DNA of 64,000 bases from Ophioderma brevispina. Its lineage: Eukaryota > Echinodermata > Ophiuroidea > Amphilepidida > Ophiodermatidae. Below are positions 25,038 to 35,856 of this stretch, one piece after another. Under the pieces are notes generated by a model. The model was not told where the DNA came from, made no database searches, and worked only from the letters and a program-made list of their open reading frames with translations. The stretch spans positions 1-64,000 of the forward strand of contig JAMKCH010007228.1 of NCBI GenBank assembly GCA_023653785.1, written 5' to 3'. Every line of letters starts with the position of its first letter. Position 1 is the first letter of the stretch. A program made the position numbers and the translations under genes.

Positions 25038-25237
25038 TTACCATGGCCTCGTACGGCTGTTGAGAAACTGTTAACAGACATGTTTGAAGGCAGTGCCGCT
25101 CAGTTTATGGCTATTTTGGAGACGATAGCCGATAGTACTCGGAGGACACTACTGACGAGTCCTGCTGCGCCTGACACTGAGGACTATGTCTTGGATACGT
25201 TTTCAGAGTTGTTCTTTGCGGCTTGGAGATAAATCAG
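25038..25237 (+). CDS. CFAP54: CFAP54 exon
   Basis: It follows ATTTTTATAG and ends before GTATGA. It encodes LPWPRTAVEKLLTDMFEG, then FMAILETIADSTRRTLL and DTFSELFF, matching the family block PWPRT..E.LL.EMF.......FLA.LE...D..RR. At 200 bp it is one base short of a multiple of three, and the frame breaks near GCGGCTTGGAGAT just before the end, producing an apparent TAA. One missing base near 25,223 would restore the phase. Confidence 0.92.
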
Positions 25238-25627
25238 GTATGATGGTAGAATTCAAGTCATCTTAAAATTTGGAGATAATTAGATCAGACTTGAATTTGG
25301 ACTTTTGAAGGCAGAGAATAAGGTGAGAATTATGGAGAAAAAGAAGAAAAGTAGAAAAATTGAAGGAAAAGTTCTTACTCATAAGTAATCATAAATATTT
25401 AATATTGATGCTTATATGAAGGTAGAACCAGAAGAAAAAAGGGGAGAGGAATTTGGACAAATAAAGGAAAATCAGAAAGGAAAATAAAGGAGAGTAAGTG
25501 AATACTTTGTAAAAAACTTAATGGTTGCTAAAAGTGCCATACCATGAATTTGTCCACATACACTTGCTGCACATGTTTTGATGCATACAGTCATTTAATC
25601 TAGACATGATTTCTGCCTTGTTTTCAG

Positions 25628-25839
25628 GTGGTGGTGGACACAACCCTAGGACCTCCCATGGCATTTCTGAAGTTAGCCTTGATGGGGTAGTCTTAGACAA
25701 GACTTTGATAGACCTTGCCTCCTGCTCAGGAGATGGTATTCCCATCAGTGCTGTAGTGAAGTTCATCAAGTGGGCATATAACTATGAGCAGTGGGAGATC
25801 TATGATCAATTGTTAGAACCACTTATTGCTCACATAAAG
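25628..25839 (+). CDS. CFAP54: CFAP54 exon
   Basis: It follows TTGTTTTCAG and ends AAAG before GTAATT. It encodes GGGGHNPRTSHGIS, LDKTLIDLAS, then AVVKFIKWAYNYEQWEIYDQ and LIAHIK, corresponding to the family block AVKF.K.A..YE.W. Its first codons do not join in phase to the previous exon without a one-base change, in line with the other frame errors. The next exon lies beyond the DIRS insertion. Confidence 0.85.
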
Positions 25840-25989
25840 GTAATTAATGTTATCACCAAAACTAGTGTGGAATGGGGAACATGAAATGAGCTTGGTTTTG
25901 TCTTTTTATTTTTTATTCCTTCTTTGATTATTCGGATAGCACCATTCAGTAACTCTACTTTATAAGGAGGTCCTGATCACAGTGATTTT

Positions 25990-26062
25990 AAAGTCTCATT
26001 TATTATGACAAAACCAGAATAAAACAAAAAAAATATCAACAGGCCGACACCACTTTTGACAA
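25990..26062. repeat. Dispersed repeat shared with 45,643-45,716
   Basis: AAGTCTCATTTATTATGAC followed by AGAATAAAACAAAAA and ACACTTTTGA is repeated at 45,643-45,716 in the same orientation. Its family is unknown; it may be an end of a LINE or LTR element. Confidence 0.7.
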
Positions 26063-26084
26063 CAAATACAGAATATTTATTTCA

Positions 26085-26312
26085 CTACTTGGTATGGGCA
26101 GGTGTGAGGGAAAGGATGATGAGCATGCCTCAAGAAGGGCCTTTGAGTTCAAAGTGGGCGGTTTGAGGAGGGAGGGGACGTCCAAAGAAGAACATGGACA
26201 AGCAGGGAGGAGGAGAGTAGGAGGGTTGGGGTATGGATGGAGGATGCATTGCATCGGGTGAAGTGAAGGAAGGAGAGTAGTGCGATTGCTGCGGAGTGTG
26301 GAGGTGAACGCT
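26085..26312 (+). mobile_element. LINE 3'-end fragment, family A
   Basis: Same family as 21,150-21,495: a RWYGHVLR-like region is decayed to LVWAGVRE, and the GGAGGATGCATTG and GATTGCTGCG...GTGAGGTGAA words follow in order. It stops directly at the left inverted repeat of the DIRS element, so the DIRS probably inserted into or beside it. Confidence 0.75.
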
Positions 26313-26332
26313 AACGCTAAATCATTACACTG

Positions 26333-26500
26333 AGCTGAATTTCCTTTAAACCCAATGGTTGAATGAAAATGAATTTTCCTTCTTGAGAAGTGAAAATGCC
26401 CCAAAAAATACAAAAATAAACCACCCCTAAAAAGAATGGACCGGTCCCTACCATGACCCCAGGTCCACACCCTGTCGCCCATTGCTCCTCCTCAGTTCCA
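26333..26500 (-). repeat. Left inverted terminal repeat of the DIRS element
   Basis: The reverse complement of this block matches 32,279-32,449 and 34,785-34,960: GAGGAGCAATGG, GACCTGGGGTCA, GACGGTCC, TTTTAGGGGTG, then TCAAGAAGGAAAA and GCTCAGT words in order. This inverted pairing defines the element's ends. Confidence 0.85.
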
Positions 26501-27199
26501 TTTTTTTCTGGCAGCTTAGATAAAAGAAAGGTCCCGCATCGCCGGCTCTATTACTACTGCCACACTTGAGATTATAAAAATTGATCTAAGACTGTGTCTT
26601 TCTCTTGCGGAATACTCCTAATATAATACCCACAACCTTGGATATATAAGGATATATTCTAAGGAATAAGCCCTCTTTGGACGGCAAAAATACACGTGGA
26701 TTTATACCTCCGACGGAGTGCTTCTTGTGTTGTATCCTTTGTTTACCGGCATGCGGTCATGTGATAATGGTGCGGGAAAAAAGGTAAACCAAGGCCGCCA
26801 TTGCCGCACGTGTTTTCGTGCTTTGGAGGCCTTGCTTTGTTGTGAGCCGTTCTGTTCTTTGGGTTGTCTATATCAATATAAAACAGTCATATGGGTGAGT
26901 GTGTCATTATTTTCTATATGCTTGTTGTGTATTTAATAAAAATGTTGAAACTGACTTAGGAAAAAATTTCTTTAAAACCGTTTGCTGACTCAGTTTACCG
27001 AGAACGGTTTCTTGGTCCCTTCGTTTCGTGTCGGGAGTCCCCCACGGCACGCTTTAATTTTTCTGATCTGTTTCTGGCCATGCGGTAAGCCATCGGTCGC
27101 GTCACCCCGTTATGTCGGCCGCGTAAATGAGCAACGTGTGTCCCGCCCCCATCCAATCTTCGATCCATCCTCTTTGCGGTTAATGCTCACGCACCGACC

Positions 27200-29420
27200 G
27201 GTGCTTGTCTTTCTGCATTGGACTATCGACGCCCATTGGGCCAGCCATAAGAGCTCAGGGTTATTTCTTCCGTTACGCCGAGGAAAAGGGGGGTGGTACT
27301 AGGGCTCCGGTCCGGGGGGATCTTCCGGGCAGCTCCGGATGCTTGGGAGCTCCCGAACGGTGGGGCAGGTTTCGGCTGCTTCGACAGCGTGTTTCTCGGG
27401 CGCCTCCCACAGAAGTTCGCCCGTCAAACACGCAGATACCGGACCGCTGGCTCGCCTGGGTTAGCTCTTGGGGCTTTACAGGTGCAGGCTAGCGCGGGTT
27501 GCACCTGCCAATACCCAAGGGGTTGCGGCGGGCGGTGTAACGCTCGGTGGTTGGTGAGTGGTTGATGGCGCACCCGGTGGACCGGTGATCCATAGCCGCT
27601 AGTGTCGATGCCCTTAGCGTGGTTGTGTCCCCGGCGGTCTTCGGGCCCTGTACGTTGCCTAACCACACCAGTCGAGCGGGACTGCTGGGGTGGATCAGTC
27701 TGGTATGGTTTTTCAACCGGGGTTCCTGCTTGCGGGGGCACTCCGGGATATGGCAATTAGCGCCTCCACCGTCGGCTGCTCAGCCGTTGGTATGGTGCTG
27801 TCGGTTGGTGGCGACTACGCCGTTTTCGAGCGGTGTTATCGCCCCGATGCTGCAGACGTTGCAGCGACTTGTCACTTTTGTCGAGAGTGGCGGTGCGGCG
27901 GTGGCACCAGCCTGGTACCGGGCCGGGCAGGGCGGTGTTTGTTGTACCCTTCCACTTACCCATCGGCTACGCGTACATGGACTTGGTGGTCTATAACCCC
28001 TACGCATTCTCGGCCAGCACCCCCGTCGGGAGTCAGGCTGGGTTCAGCCGGGCTTACGGGCCCAGGCTGCCCAGTCAGCACCAGTGGGCTTAGTCCCCGC
28101 AGGGCATGGGGTCCTAGTGTTTTGCTGCCCAGGTGGCTTTACCAGACCCCTCCCCTCGTCTGCGCACTCGACTGCGCCGTCTCTCAGGACTCTGTACCTG
28201 CGCAGACTTATGACGTTTCAGAAGACAGCGCCAATGAGGGAGACTCCGGCTCGGAGGCATATCACCCTGTACGTGTTTTTGATCCTCCGGACCCGTTCTC
28301 GGCATCGGTTCGCTCCGGGATCGGGAATGAGGTGGGACTCTCTCCCCGTGTGCCACTCCTGCGTGCTCCACGGGCGCTGCTCCGGACAAGCTCGGCGTGC
28401 CTTGCGCGCCCGGAGCAGGGGCAGGGTGCGGAAGTGGGACAACTGGATCTCGGCTTCTCGTTTCATCCACCCACAAGTGTACAAGCGTTGACCCTTCCAT
28501 CAGACGTTGGTCTGCTATGGAAGACGGGTCCGGTGAAGTGCCGCAGCAGACCGCGGGATTTGCGGTGAAGTCTTTCACACAAGTCCTGCGGACTTCAGAG
28601 GAAGGATTTCAAATCCTTCTTGCGGACTCCAGCCATGGACCCCGACATGGCGGCCAAGATACCGTCGGGTATAAGGCGGCCCCAATGGCTACTACCCGTA
28701 CCTGGGAGGATAATGCAGTTGCGGCAGCTGGAACTGGCAGTGTCTTTACCGGTACGCGATCGGGTCTTTCGACCTGGTTACTCGAACACGAACTCAGGCC
28801 CCTCGTTGGACGAGGATGTGGAGCGGCTTCCCGGAGACCTATGATGCTGTATGGTCCTGGCTTCACTGGTGACTAGGCAGACAGAAGTTTCAATGGCTTT
28901 GGCACGTCGCCTGAGCTTCCTCCCTGGGGGGCAGCGCGAGAACGCCTGCTACTCGCTTTGTTCCCTTGCTTCGGAGGTCCGAAGACCAAGCCGGAGACCC
29001 GGGAAGTTATCTTCGGAGGACATTTCGGAGACTCCTTGCTTGCTTCAGCGGGAACGTGTCGAGTCCGAGTAGGCGCTCAAGGAGGCCCAGGCTGAGATCT
29101 TCGGTTCAAGAAGAAGAAGTTGAAGCGTTCTCGCTCTTCTTATTCTGGATGTACCGCCAAACAGGCGAAGCCGGCACCACCTCAGCCACCCAAGAAGTCC
29201 GCAGCCCCGGATCAGCCGTTTCTAGAAGACCGGGGAGGGCAGGACGAAAAGACTCGTCCCCCTCCAAAAGCAAGGCGCCTGGGCAGGGGAAAGGGTCTAA
29301 GGTCCTGAGGGCGCGGCGGCCGCGGAGTCTATCCTTCGGGAAGAGGGAGTCCTCGAACCTTCGGGGGCGGCCGCTTATCTCCTTTTGGCGGGACGGAATG
29401 CCAGCCATCTCTCCCGCCAC
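27200..29420 (+). pseudogene. DIRS gag-like region (ORF1)
   Basis: GC-rich, codon-like sequence upstream of the RT, held in several overlapping open frames (longest 292 codons at 27,690-28,568; another of 231 at 28,966-29,661). It probably once encoded the first DIRS protein (a Gag-like nucleic-acid-binding protein), but I recognise no zinc knuckle or other motif. Composition is Arg-, Ser- and Pro-rich, and the stretch near 29,115-29,310 is basic and Lys/Pro-rich. Which frame is real cannot be decided because of indels. The assignment rests mainly on position. Confidence 0.45.
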
Positions 29421-29589
29421 CTTGGGTGTTGAGCGTGGTGAAACGGGGTTACCAAAATCTAATTACACGCGGGTACCCCCTCCGGAATTCCCCGGCCGGG
29501 ACCTACCCCGCTTCCCGGCCGACGAAGGACCAGGGTCCTTTCGCGGAGGTTCGGAGCCTTGGCGAGGTGCCGCTCCCGGTCGAACCCCC

Positions 29590-30180
29590 CCTTTACACAG
29601 GGGTTCTGGTCGACTTCTTCTTGACCCCCAAGAAGACAGGAGACTGGCGTCCACATCCTGAACCTGAAGCCGCATGAACAAGTTCATCAAGCCCAAAAGG
29701 TTCAGGATGGAAACCCTTGAAGGCGGTCCTGTGCTGTCCCTTGAAGGGGGACTGGGCGTCTTCTCTGGACCTGAAGCCGCCTACCGCACGTCACAGTCCA
29801 CAAATCGCCGTCGCTGGCTCAGGTTCAAATCCAGGGCCAGTCGTTCGAGTGGACATGTCTCCCCTTCGGGCTTTCCACCTCTCCCAGGGTCTTCACGTTG
29901 TGACCCGGGAAGGTGGCGCCTTCCTCAGCGGCAGGGGGGGTTCAACCTCTGCATGTCATGGACGACTGGCTAATCTACGGACCGTCGCCTTTGGCGACGT
30001 CGAGATGGTCCGTTCGAAAATACAGGTCGTGCAGAGGCTGGGCTTTATCATCAATTGCGAGAAGTCCAGCTTGACCTCCTCCCAGGACCTGAGGTATCTG
30101 GGTTGCAGGCTGCAGGTTGCTTCCCGGCATTGCAGGAAAGAAAAGAAACCGTCGGTTAAGAGGCGGGTGGAGGTTGTCAT
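29590..30180 (+). pseudogene. DIRS reverse transcriptase domain
   Basis: The reading frame moves between all three frames. The motifs in order are FLTPKKTGDWRP, NKFIKPKRFRMETL, a GDW.SLDLK block (29,745-29,775), FEWTC-type and PFG-type words decayed near 29,850-29,870, the catalytic VMDD box followed by WLIYGP (29,955-29,990), and LGFIINCEKSSLTSSQDLR with YLGCRL (30,040-30,110). This order and wording are characteristic of DIRS/Ngaro reverse transcriptases. At least three frameshifts separate the motifs. The enzyme would copy the element's RNA; this copy cannot. Confidence 0.88.
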
Positions 30181-30329
30181 TCGAACGCGACCTGCATGGC
30201 CAAACTCAATCAGGCCCCTGCTCGAAGACTGGATTCGCGTTGCTCGGCTGCTGGCAGTCTCGTCGATCTTGGTCCCCGTACAGTCACTACAAATGAAGGT
30301 TTGCCTTCAACTGACACCTCGGGCGGCAT

Positions 30330-30830
30330 GACAGGCCGATCCGGCACCCAGACTCCTGTCTGATCCCCATCGAGGCACACAGGACGACGGCATCGGATGG
30401 ATACTGAAACGGCCAGTAGCTCGGGGCGATCTTCGAGAAGATTCGAAACTCAGCGAGCGATTGTTCGCTTCTCCGCGAGGTCACAAGCTACCTCGGTATT
30501 GCCGCCCGGTTGCAGTCGACGCCCTGTAGATAGAATGGTCGGGGTTTCACGGCATACGCATTCCACCGATTCCGATTCTCAACCGTGTAGTGTCGAAAAT
30601 CGGGCGGGAGGAATGTCGGGTTCGTCCTCATTGTGCTCCATTATGGCGAAACACCTTTGGTTTCAGCCAATGGTGGATCGCTTAGCGGCTCCGCCAAGAC
30701 GCCCCTACCAATCCGTCCGATCTAATATCAATTACGGACGGGGGGCACGCCACAGTCTATCGATAGAACATCAAGCGTTACTGAGATGGCCTTTATTATA
30801 GGCAAACAATGCCGAGATAGCTGCTTTTCG
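30330..30830 (+). pseudogene. DIRS RNase H region
   Basis: Downstream of the RT, a frame reads VVSKIGREECRV (30,588-30,625) followed by KHLWFQPMVDRLAAPPR (30,645-30,695) and PTNPSDL, matching the C-terminal half of the RNase H linker in DIRS elements (I.REE....L.AP.WP...WF..L). The region is frame-shifted. The same words recur at 33,029-33,150 in the second copy. Confidence 0.7.
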
Positions 30831-31840
30831 CAGAGGGCTTGCCTCCGCTAAGATCCGCCGGAAGAAGGAGATCCACGATGGATGTTTACGTAAGAGTCTT
30901 GGACCCTACTTCCTGGTGTTGTGGCGGCGAGAATGTCTCTCCGATCGAGCTACTGTCGCCGAGATGCGGAATTCTCAAAGAACGCTTCTGATAGCGGCCT
31001 GAAACCAGTCGTTAGAATTATAAGGCCGCCATCCTTTGCTATCCACAGAGGGTTTGCGATGGGTCTACCATTAACGATGATGGACAGCCGTCTCCTTCTG
31101 GAGGGGATGTACAACCCTCGACCTCCGGCCAGGAAGAAGGTCCCACCCTGGGACCTTAAATACTGTCTTAGACTACTTAACTAGGCCTCCGTTTGAACCT
31201 ATGAATGAGGCTTCGCTTAAGCATGTCCACTCTCAAGACGGCCTTCCTGGGTCGCACTTGCCTCCGGGAGACGATGCTCTGGATTAAAAAAACATCTCAA
31301 TCTCGGCATCAGAGATCTCCCGGGGAAACAGGCCCTGGGTTTGTTTTAAGCTTGTTTCTCAGGCCAGACTTTCTGGGCCAAAAAAAACGAGACATTCTTT
31401 AGAACATTCGACCATCATCCTTCCCCGGATCGCCAACAGTGTCGGTGCGGGAGGAGATCGCCTGTGGTGTCCGGTTCGGGCCTTGGACAGTACTATAAAG
31501 CGCCAAAAACCGCCTTCTCTCCGAGGGGGCGCGAATGACGGGTTGTTTCTCATCATTGCTGCCACCATGGTACGGTCAAAGACGACGCTAGCCATATGGA
31601 TGGTCCGCGGTTATCACTGTTCCGGTGCGGGGGAGGGTCCCTCACGGGCCGGGCTCATTCTGTTTTAATTATCACGTCCTCTTGGCATACACGCGAATAT
31701 CATTGCAGAAGAAAATTTGCCAAGCAGGGTCGTGGAAGGCTCCCAACGTTTTCGTAGGTGTACTACAGAAATGTACAAACTCCCCAAGAGAACGTCGCGA
31801 GGGCACTCCTGCAGAAAAACACTAAATCTACCAAAACATT
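30830..31840 (+). pseudogene. DIRS tyrosine recombinase
   Basis: Pieces in order: AAFRRGL and KIRRKKE (30,815-30,875), IHRGFA (31,040-31,060), RPPARKKVPPWDL (31,118-31,155), LKTAFLGRTC (31,228-31,260), LFLRPDFLGQ (31,350-31,380) and a C-terminal WKAPNVFVG block (31,730-31,765) where the catalytic tyrosine would follow. The second copy also shows GPAHSVRNI (34,118-34,145), the His-x-x-Arg catalytic region. This is the YR integrase that defines DIRS elements. It is broken by many indels. Confidence 0.8.
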
Positions 31841-32278
31841 CCCCAAATACCTAAGTTGCCCGACCAGACACCGCCCCGGAGTTAGTCCGCCTGTGAGGTG
31901 AGCATCTATGCTGTTTCAACTTTTATGATGTGCATCTTGATGTCCCTCATATGTGTCTTTATGTGTTGGTTGTATCCGTCCATCCTTTGGTGCACCGTTG
32001 AGCCACGCTTGGAAACTATTATGTTCCACCTCGAATAGTAGGGAGCTAGTCTGTGTGTTGATGAACTATTTATTCTAACGAAGGTTAATGCCATATGTTC
32101 AAGGTCAAAATTGGTAAGGAAATAGCTCAGGTAATGATTTTGGAGTTCAAAACATGTTATGTGTATAAAATCATATAACTGAGGCCTGATTTCCTGTCCA
32201 TGTTGACTCTCCCACTACGCCTTACCCAAAAACATAGTAGTTCGTGCGTCGTGTGGGCTTTGCTTGGGCCAAACGGAA

Positions 32279-32449
32279 GCTGAGGAGGAAGCAATGGCCG
32301 ACCGGGTGGACCTGGGGTCACTGGGATGGACGGTCCATTTCTTTTAGGGGTGTTATTGTATTTTGGGCTTTACTTATCAAGAAGGAAAATGCATATGTTT
32401 CAGTTCAAACATTGGAAAGGAAGGAAATCGGCTCAGTTATATGATTTAA
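32279..32449 (+). repeat. Right inverted terminal repeat of the DIRS element (unit 1)
   Basis: Inverse match to 26,333-26,500. A partial second occurrence of the TCAAGAAGG...GCTCAGT part lies at 32,070-32,150, so the outer part of the repeat is present twice in direct orientation about 320 bp apart. Confidence 0.8.
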
Positions 32450-32495
32450 AAAACATAACATGTTTTTGATATTATGCAATGTGTCCACCTACAAG

Positions 32496-32654
32496 ATGCT
32501 AGATGATGCTCAGTATACAGCAGACCTGAAAGACCATTGGAGAGATTATTGCAAGCCATGGAAAACCCCTCAATCCAAGTCGCAAATCCACAGAGAATCC
32601 TCAACATTGATGATGGAAGATGGGCCCACATTGCCTCAGGCCAAGCTACCCATT
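32496..32654 (+). pseudogene. CFAP54: Duplicate of a CFAP54 exon (unit 1)
   Basis: A noisier copy of the exon at 35,024-35,168, with an acceptor-like ACCTACAAG and a GTAAGT donor at 32,655. It encodes DDAQYTADLK and then drifts out of frame through several insertions. It is followed at 32,831 by the start of the next exon, truncated by the duplication junction. It is either an assembly artefact or a broken duplicate. Confidence 0.8.
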
Positions 32655-34784
32655 GTAAGTGGAATGCAATTCTTGTAAAGCACGCCTACTTTGAAGAGAA
32701 CCGCCCCCCAAAATGATTTCCTTTCAAGAAGGTTAATGAAATGTTTCTTCTGTGTATGGTGAATACATAGAAAGCTACTACATATTTTATCTATTTCTGA
32801 TAATAAATGTGTGTTCCCTGCTATTTTTAGCTCATGGAAGTCGCGACAAGTAGCTCGGGCGATCTTCGAAATTCGAAACTCCGCAGATCGATCTGTTCGC
32901 TCGCTTCTCCGCTGAGTCACAAGCTCCCTCTGTATTGCTCCCGGTTTGTCAGGCGACGCGGCTGTCGATAGACTGGTCGGGGTTCACCGCCTACGCATTC
33001 CCACCGATTCCGTTCCCCACCGTGTAGTGTCGAAAATCGGGCGGGAGGAATGTCGGGTTCCTCATTGCTTCCCTTCTGGCCCGAAACACCTTTGGTTTCG
33101 GCCAATGGTCGAATCGTCTTGTGGTTCCGCACTACGACTACCATCCGTCCGGATCTAATTCTTCCTCCGACGTGGGGAACGCCAGTCTATCGATAGAAAC
33201 ATCTAGCTTTATGCCGGGCCATTATCAGGCACAATCCGAGATAGCTGCTTTTCGCAGAGGGCTGCATTCGCTCATAAATTCCGCCGGAAGAAGGAGAATC
33301 ACACTGATGTTTTACAGTAAGCGTCTTGGCCCTAACTTCCGTGGTGTGAGCGGCGAGAAGTCTCTCCGACTCGTGCTACTGTAGCCGAGATCGCGGACTT
33401 TCCTCACACCGAACGCTTCGATAGCGGCTTTGAGACCAGTACGTTAGAAATTATAAAGCCGCCATCCTTGCTATCCACAGAGGGTTTGAGAACGGGTCTA
33501 CCATCAACGGTGATGGGACAATCCGTCTCCTTCTGAAGGGGATGTACAACACATCGACCTCCGCTAGAAGGTGGTCCCCTTCTTGGGACCTAAACACCGT
33601 CTTAGACTACTTAACTAAGCCTTTTCCTCCGTTTGATACCTATGGAATGAGGCTTCGCTTAAAGCCTTCACTCTCAAGCGGCCCTCCGGTCGCACTTGTC
33701 CTCCGGGAGACGATGCTCTCTGGATTAAAAACAGCTCCAATCTCGCATCAGAGTTCTCCCCTGGACAATGGTTAAGCTGTTGTCTTTCTCAGGCCAGACT
33801 TCTGGCCAAAAACGAGACATCTTCCTTTAGACATTCGACCATCATCCTACCACCCATCCTACCCGGATCGCCAACAACAGTTCGTCGGTTCGGGAGGATC
33901 GCCTGTGGTGTCCTGTTCGGAAGAGGGATGATGGCCTTGAGTACTATAAGCGCAAACCGCTTCTTCTCTCCGAGGGCTCGCATGACGGGTTTGTTTCTTT
34001 CTCCATCACACCAAATGCTGCCCCCCATGGCACCCCCCCCAGCGTCCCCAAAGACGACGCTACCAGATGGATTTCCGCGGTTCTCAACTGATTCGGTGGC
34101 GGTGGCGGGTCCCTCCACTGGCCCGGCTCATTCTGTTCGGAATATCACTTCCAATCACCCCCTTTCCTCATTGGCCTACCACCGCGGAATCGCTCTCAAT
34201 TGTCAGAAATTTGCCAAGCAGTGCGTGAAGGCTCCCACACAAAACGTTGTTCCGCGTCGGTGGTCCTAACAGACGTCAAAACCCCAAGAAAAGGGCGTTG
34301 CTGTAAGGCTCTTCTGCAGAACAACACTACATCTACCCAAACATTCCACATACCTAAGTTGCCGACCATGACAACCGCCCCGAGTATTCCGCCTTTTAGG
34401 TGAGCATCTATGTGTTTCAAACTTTATGATGTGCATTCCTGATGTCCATCATAGTTGTCTTTATGATTTTGGTGTCCCTCCGTTCCATCCTTTGGCTGCA
34501 TCGTTGAGCCCACGCTCGGAAACTATAATGTTCCAACCTCCGACTAAGTGTACTAGTCTGGTGTTGATTGAAATATCATTTCAAGAAGGTGCATGCATAT
34601 GTTTCAGTCAACATTGGTTTAAAGGAAATCAAGCTCAGTGTAATGATTTTAGTCAAAAACCTGTGTTATGTTTTATAAATCAATATAACTGAGGCCTGAA
34701 TTTCTTTCCAATGTTGACTTCCCACTACGTCCTTACCCAAAAACATAGTATTTCGTTCTAGTGTTGGCCCTTTGGGCCAAAACG

Positions 34785-34990
34785 GAGCTGGGAGGAGCAT
34801 GGCCGACAGGGTGTGACCTGGGGTCACTAGGAGGGACGGTCCTTTCTTCTTTTTTAGGGGTGTTAGTTGTATTTTGTTTGGGGGGGCAATTTCACTTCTC
34901 AATAAGGAAAATCATCTTTTCAGTCAACATTGGAAAGGAATCAGGCCTCAGTTATATAAAACAATGTTTAAAAAACATAAACATTTTTTT
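34785..34990 (+). repeat. Right inverted terminal repeat of the DIRS element (unit 2)
   Basis: Duplicate of 32,279-32,449, again inverse to 26,333-26,500. The related partial block lies at 34,573-34,660. Confidence 0.8.
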
Positions 34991-35023
34991 TATTTTTTTT
35001 ATTTTTTTTAATACTTTGTACAG

Positions 35024-35168
35024 ATGCAGATGATGCTCAGTATACAGCCGACCTGAAAGCATTGGAGATTATGCAGCCCTGGCACCCTCAATCCACGTCG
35101 CAAACCAAGAGACCTCCTCAACCTTGATGATGGAGATGGGCCCACATTGCCTCAGCCAACTACCCATG
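35024..35168 (+). CDS. CFAP54: CFAP54 exon
   Basis: It follows TACTTTGTACAG and ends ACCCATG before GTAAGT. It encodes DADDAQYTADLKALEIMQ, then a region with frame slips. It ends in phase 1 (the final G joins CT of the next exon to make Ala). It corresponds to the family segment between the A.KF..YE.W block and the LFLW.RCK block. The copy at 32,496 is a noisier duplicate; this one connects properly to the downstream exon. Confidence 0.75.
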
Positions 35169-35341
35169 GTAAGTTGGAAAGCATGTCTTGTAAAGCACGC
35201 CTACTTTTGAAGAACCGCCAAAATGATTTCCTTGTCAAGAAGTGTAATGAAATGTTTCTCTGTGTATGGTGAATCACATAGAAAGCTACTACCTATTTTC
35301 TCCTATTCTGATAATAAATGTGTGTTCCCTGCTATTTTTAG

Positions 35342-35427
35342 CTCATGGAAGTCATCGACAAGTACTTCAGGATGAAATGCTACACCTTGCTGAGGTCTTA
35401 TTATCTAGTGTCAAGGACCATATGACG
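35342..35427 (+). CDS. CFAP54: CFAP54 exon
   Basis: It follows GCTATTTTTAG and ends ATGACG before GTGAGT. It encodes HGSHRQVLQDEMLHLAEVLL, then SSVKDHMT, in an open frame that starts in phase 1 and ends in phase 0, fitting both neighbours. In the family this stretch carries a conserved H.AA.L-like helix. Confidence 0.8.
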
Positions 35428-35435
35428 GTGAGTCA

Positions 35436-35458
35436 GTGACACACACACACACACACAT
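35436..35458. repeat. AC dinucleotide microsatellite
   Basis: About ten AC units immediately after the exon donor. Confidence 0.9.
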
Positions 35459-35856
35459 GTAAAATATTATAGGTAAAATTAAAACTGTAGTGAACTACTG
35501 AATGGTGGTTTTCTTTACAGAAAAAGTTTGAGATAAGAGGTTTGAACTGATTGTAATCAAGGCTCTAGAGATCCATTCATACCTCACGGTACCGTGGATT
35601 GCATTACTGATATATTGATTACTTTCTGCTGTAACTCAGTGCAACTCAAAGCAAATCCAGTTCAATTGAACTTTATTGCAGTACCGTGATGCTGTATTTG
35701 GGTAGAGAGTGCAGCTTGTGCAACATAGTTTACTGTAACACAGATGCAATGATGTAAGAATGAATCATAACACTCAGAGTCCCTTCACTGCAACTACAGC
35801 TAATTGTACATCAAATCATAGCACTCCTTGGTCCATCTTGATTTCAGCAATGCACT

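Larger units (their letters stand above)
26325..32450 (+). mobile_element. DIRS-type tyrosine-recombinase retrotransposon
   Basis: A GC-rich element sits in the CFAP54 intron between 25,839 and 35,024. In order it has a left terminal repeat, a gag-like region, reverse transcriptase, RNase H and a tyrosine recombinase. The right terminal repeat is an inverted copy of the left. DIRS elements copy through RNA but integrate with a tyrosine recombinase instead of a DDE integrase, so they make no target-site duplication and have inverted rather than direct terminal repeats; both points fit here. All frames are interrupted by indels and stops, so this copy is not active as written. The 3' half is repeated at 32,850-35,355. 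Confidence 0.88.
30413..32849. repeat. Tandem duplication, unit 1
   Basis: The first of two head-to-tail units of about 2.45 kb. It runs from the DIRS RNase H (AGTAGCTCGGGGCGATCTTC) through the recombinase, right terminal repeat, an intron piece, one CFAP54 exon (32,496-32,654) and the first bases of the next exon (CTCATGGAAGTC at 32,831). There it jumps back to the DIRS RNase H sequence. The units differ mostly by small indels. Confidence 0.9.
32850..35355. repeat. Tandem duplication, unit 2
   Basis: The second unit, collinear with 30,413-32,849. It repeats the DIRS 3' half (32,850-34,400), the right terminal repeat region (34,565-34,990) and the CFAP54 exon (35,024-35,168), and then continues normally into the following exon at 35,342. 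It contains a recombinase fragment with VLDYLTKPF and RFFSPRA-type remnants. Confidence 0.9.

Noticed and set aside
26036..26482. 148-codon minus-strand open frame
   Set aside because: It runs through the antisense of a LINE 3' fragment and the DIRS terminal repeat; composition is explained by those repeats.
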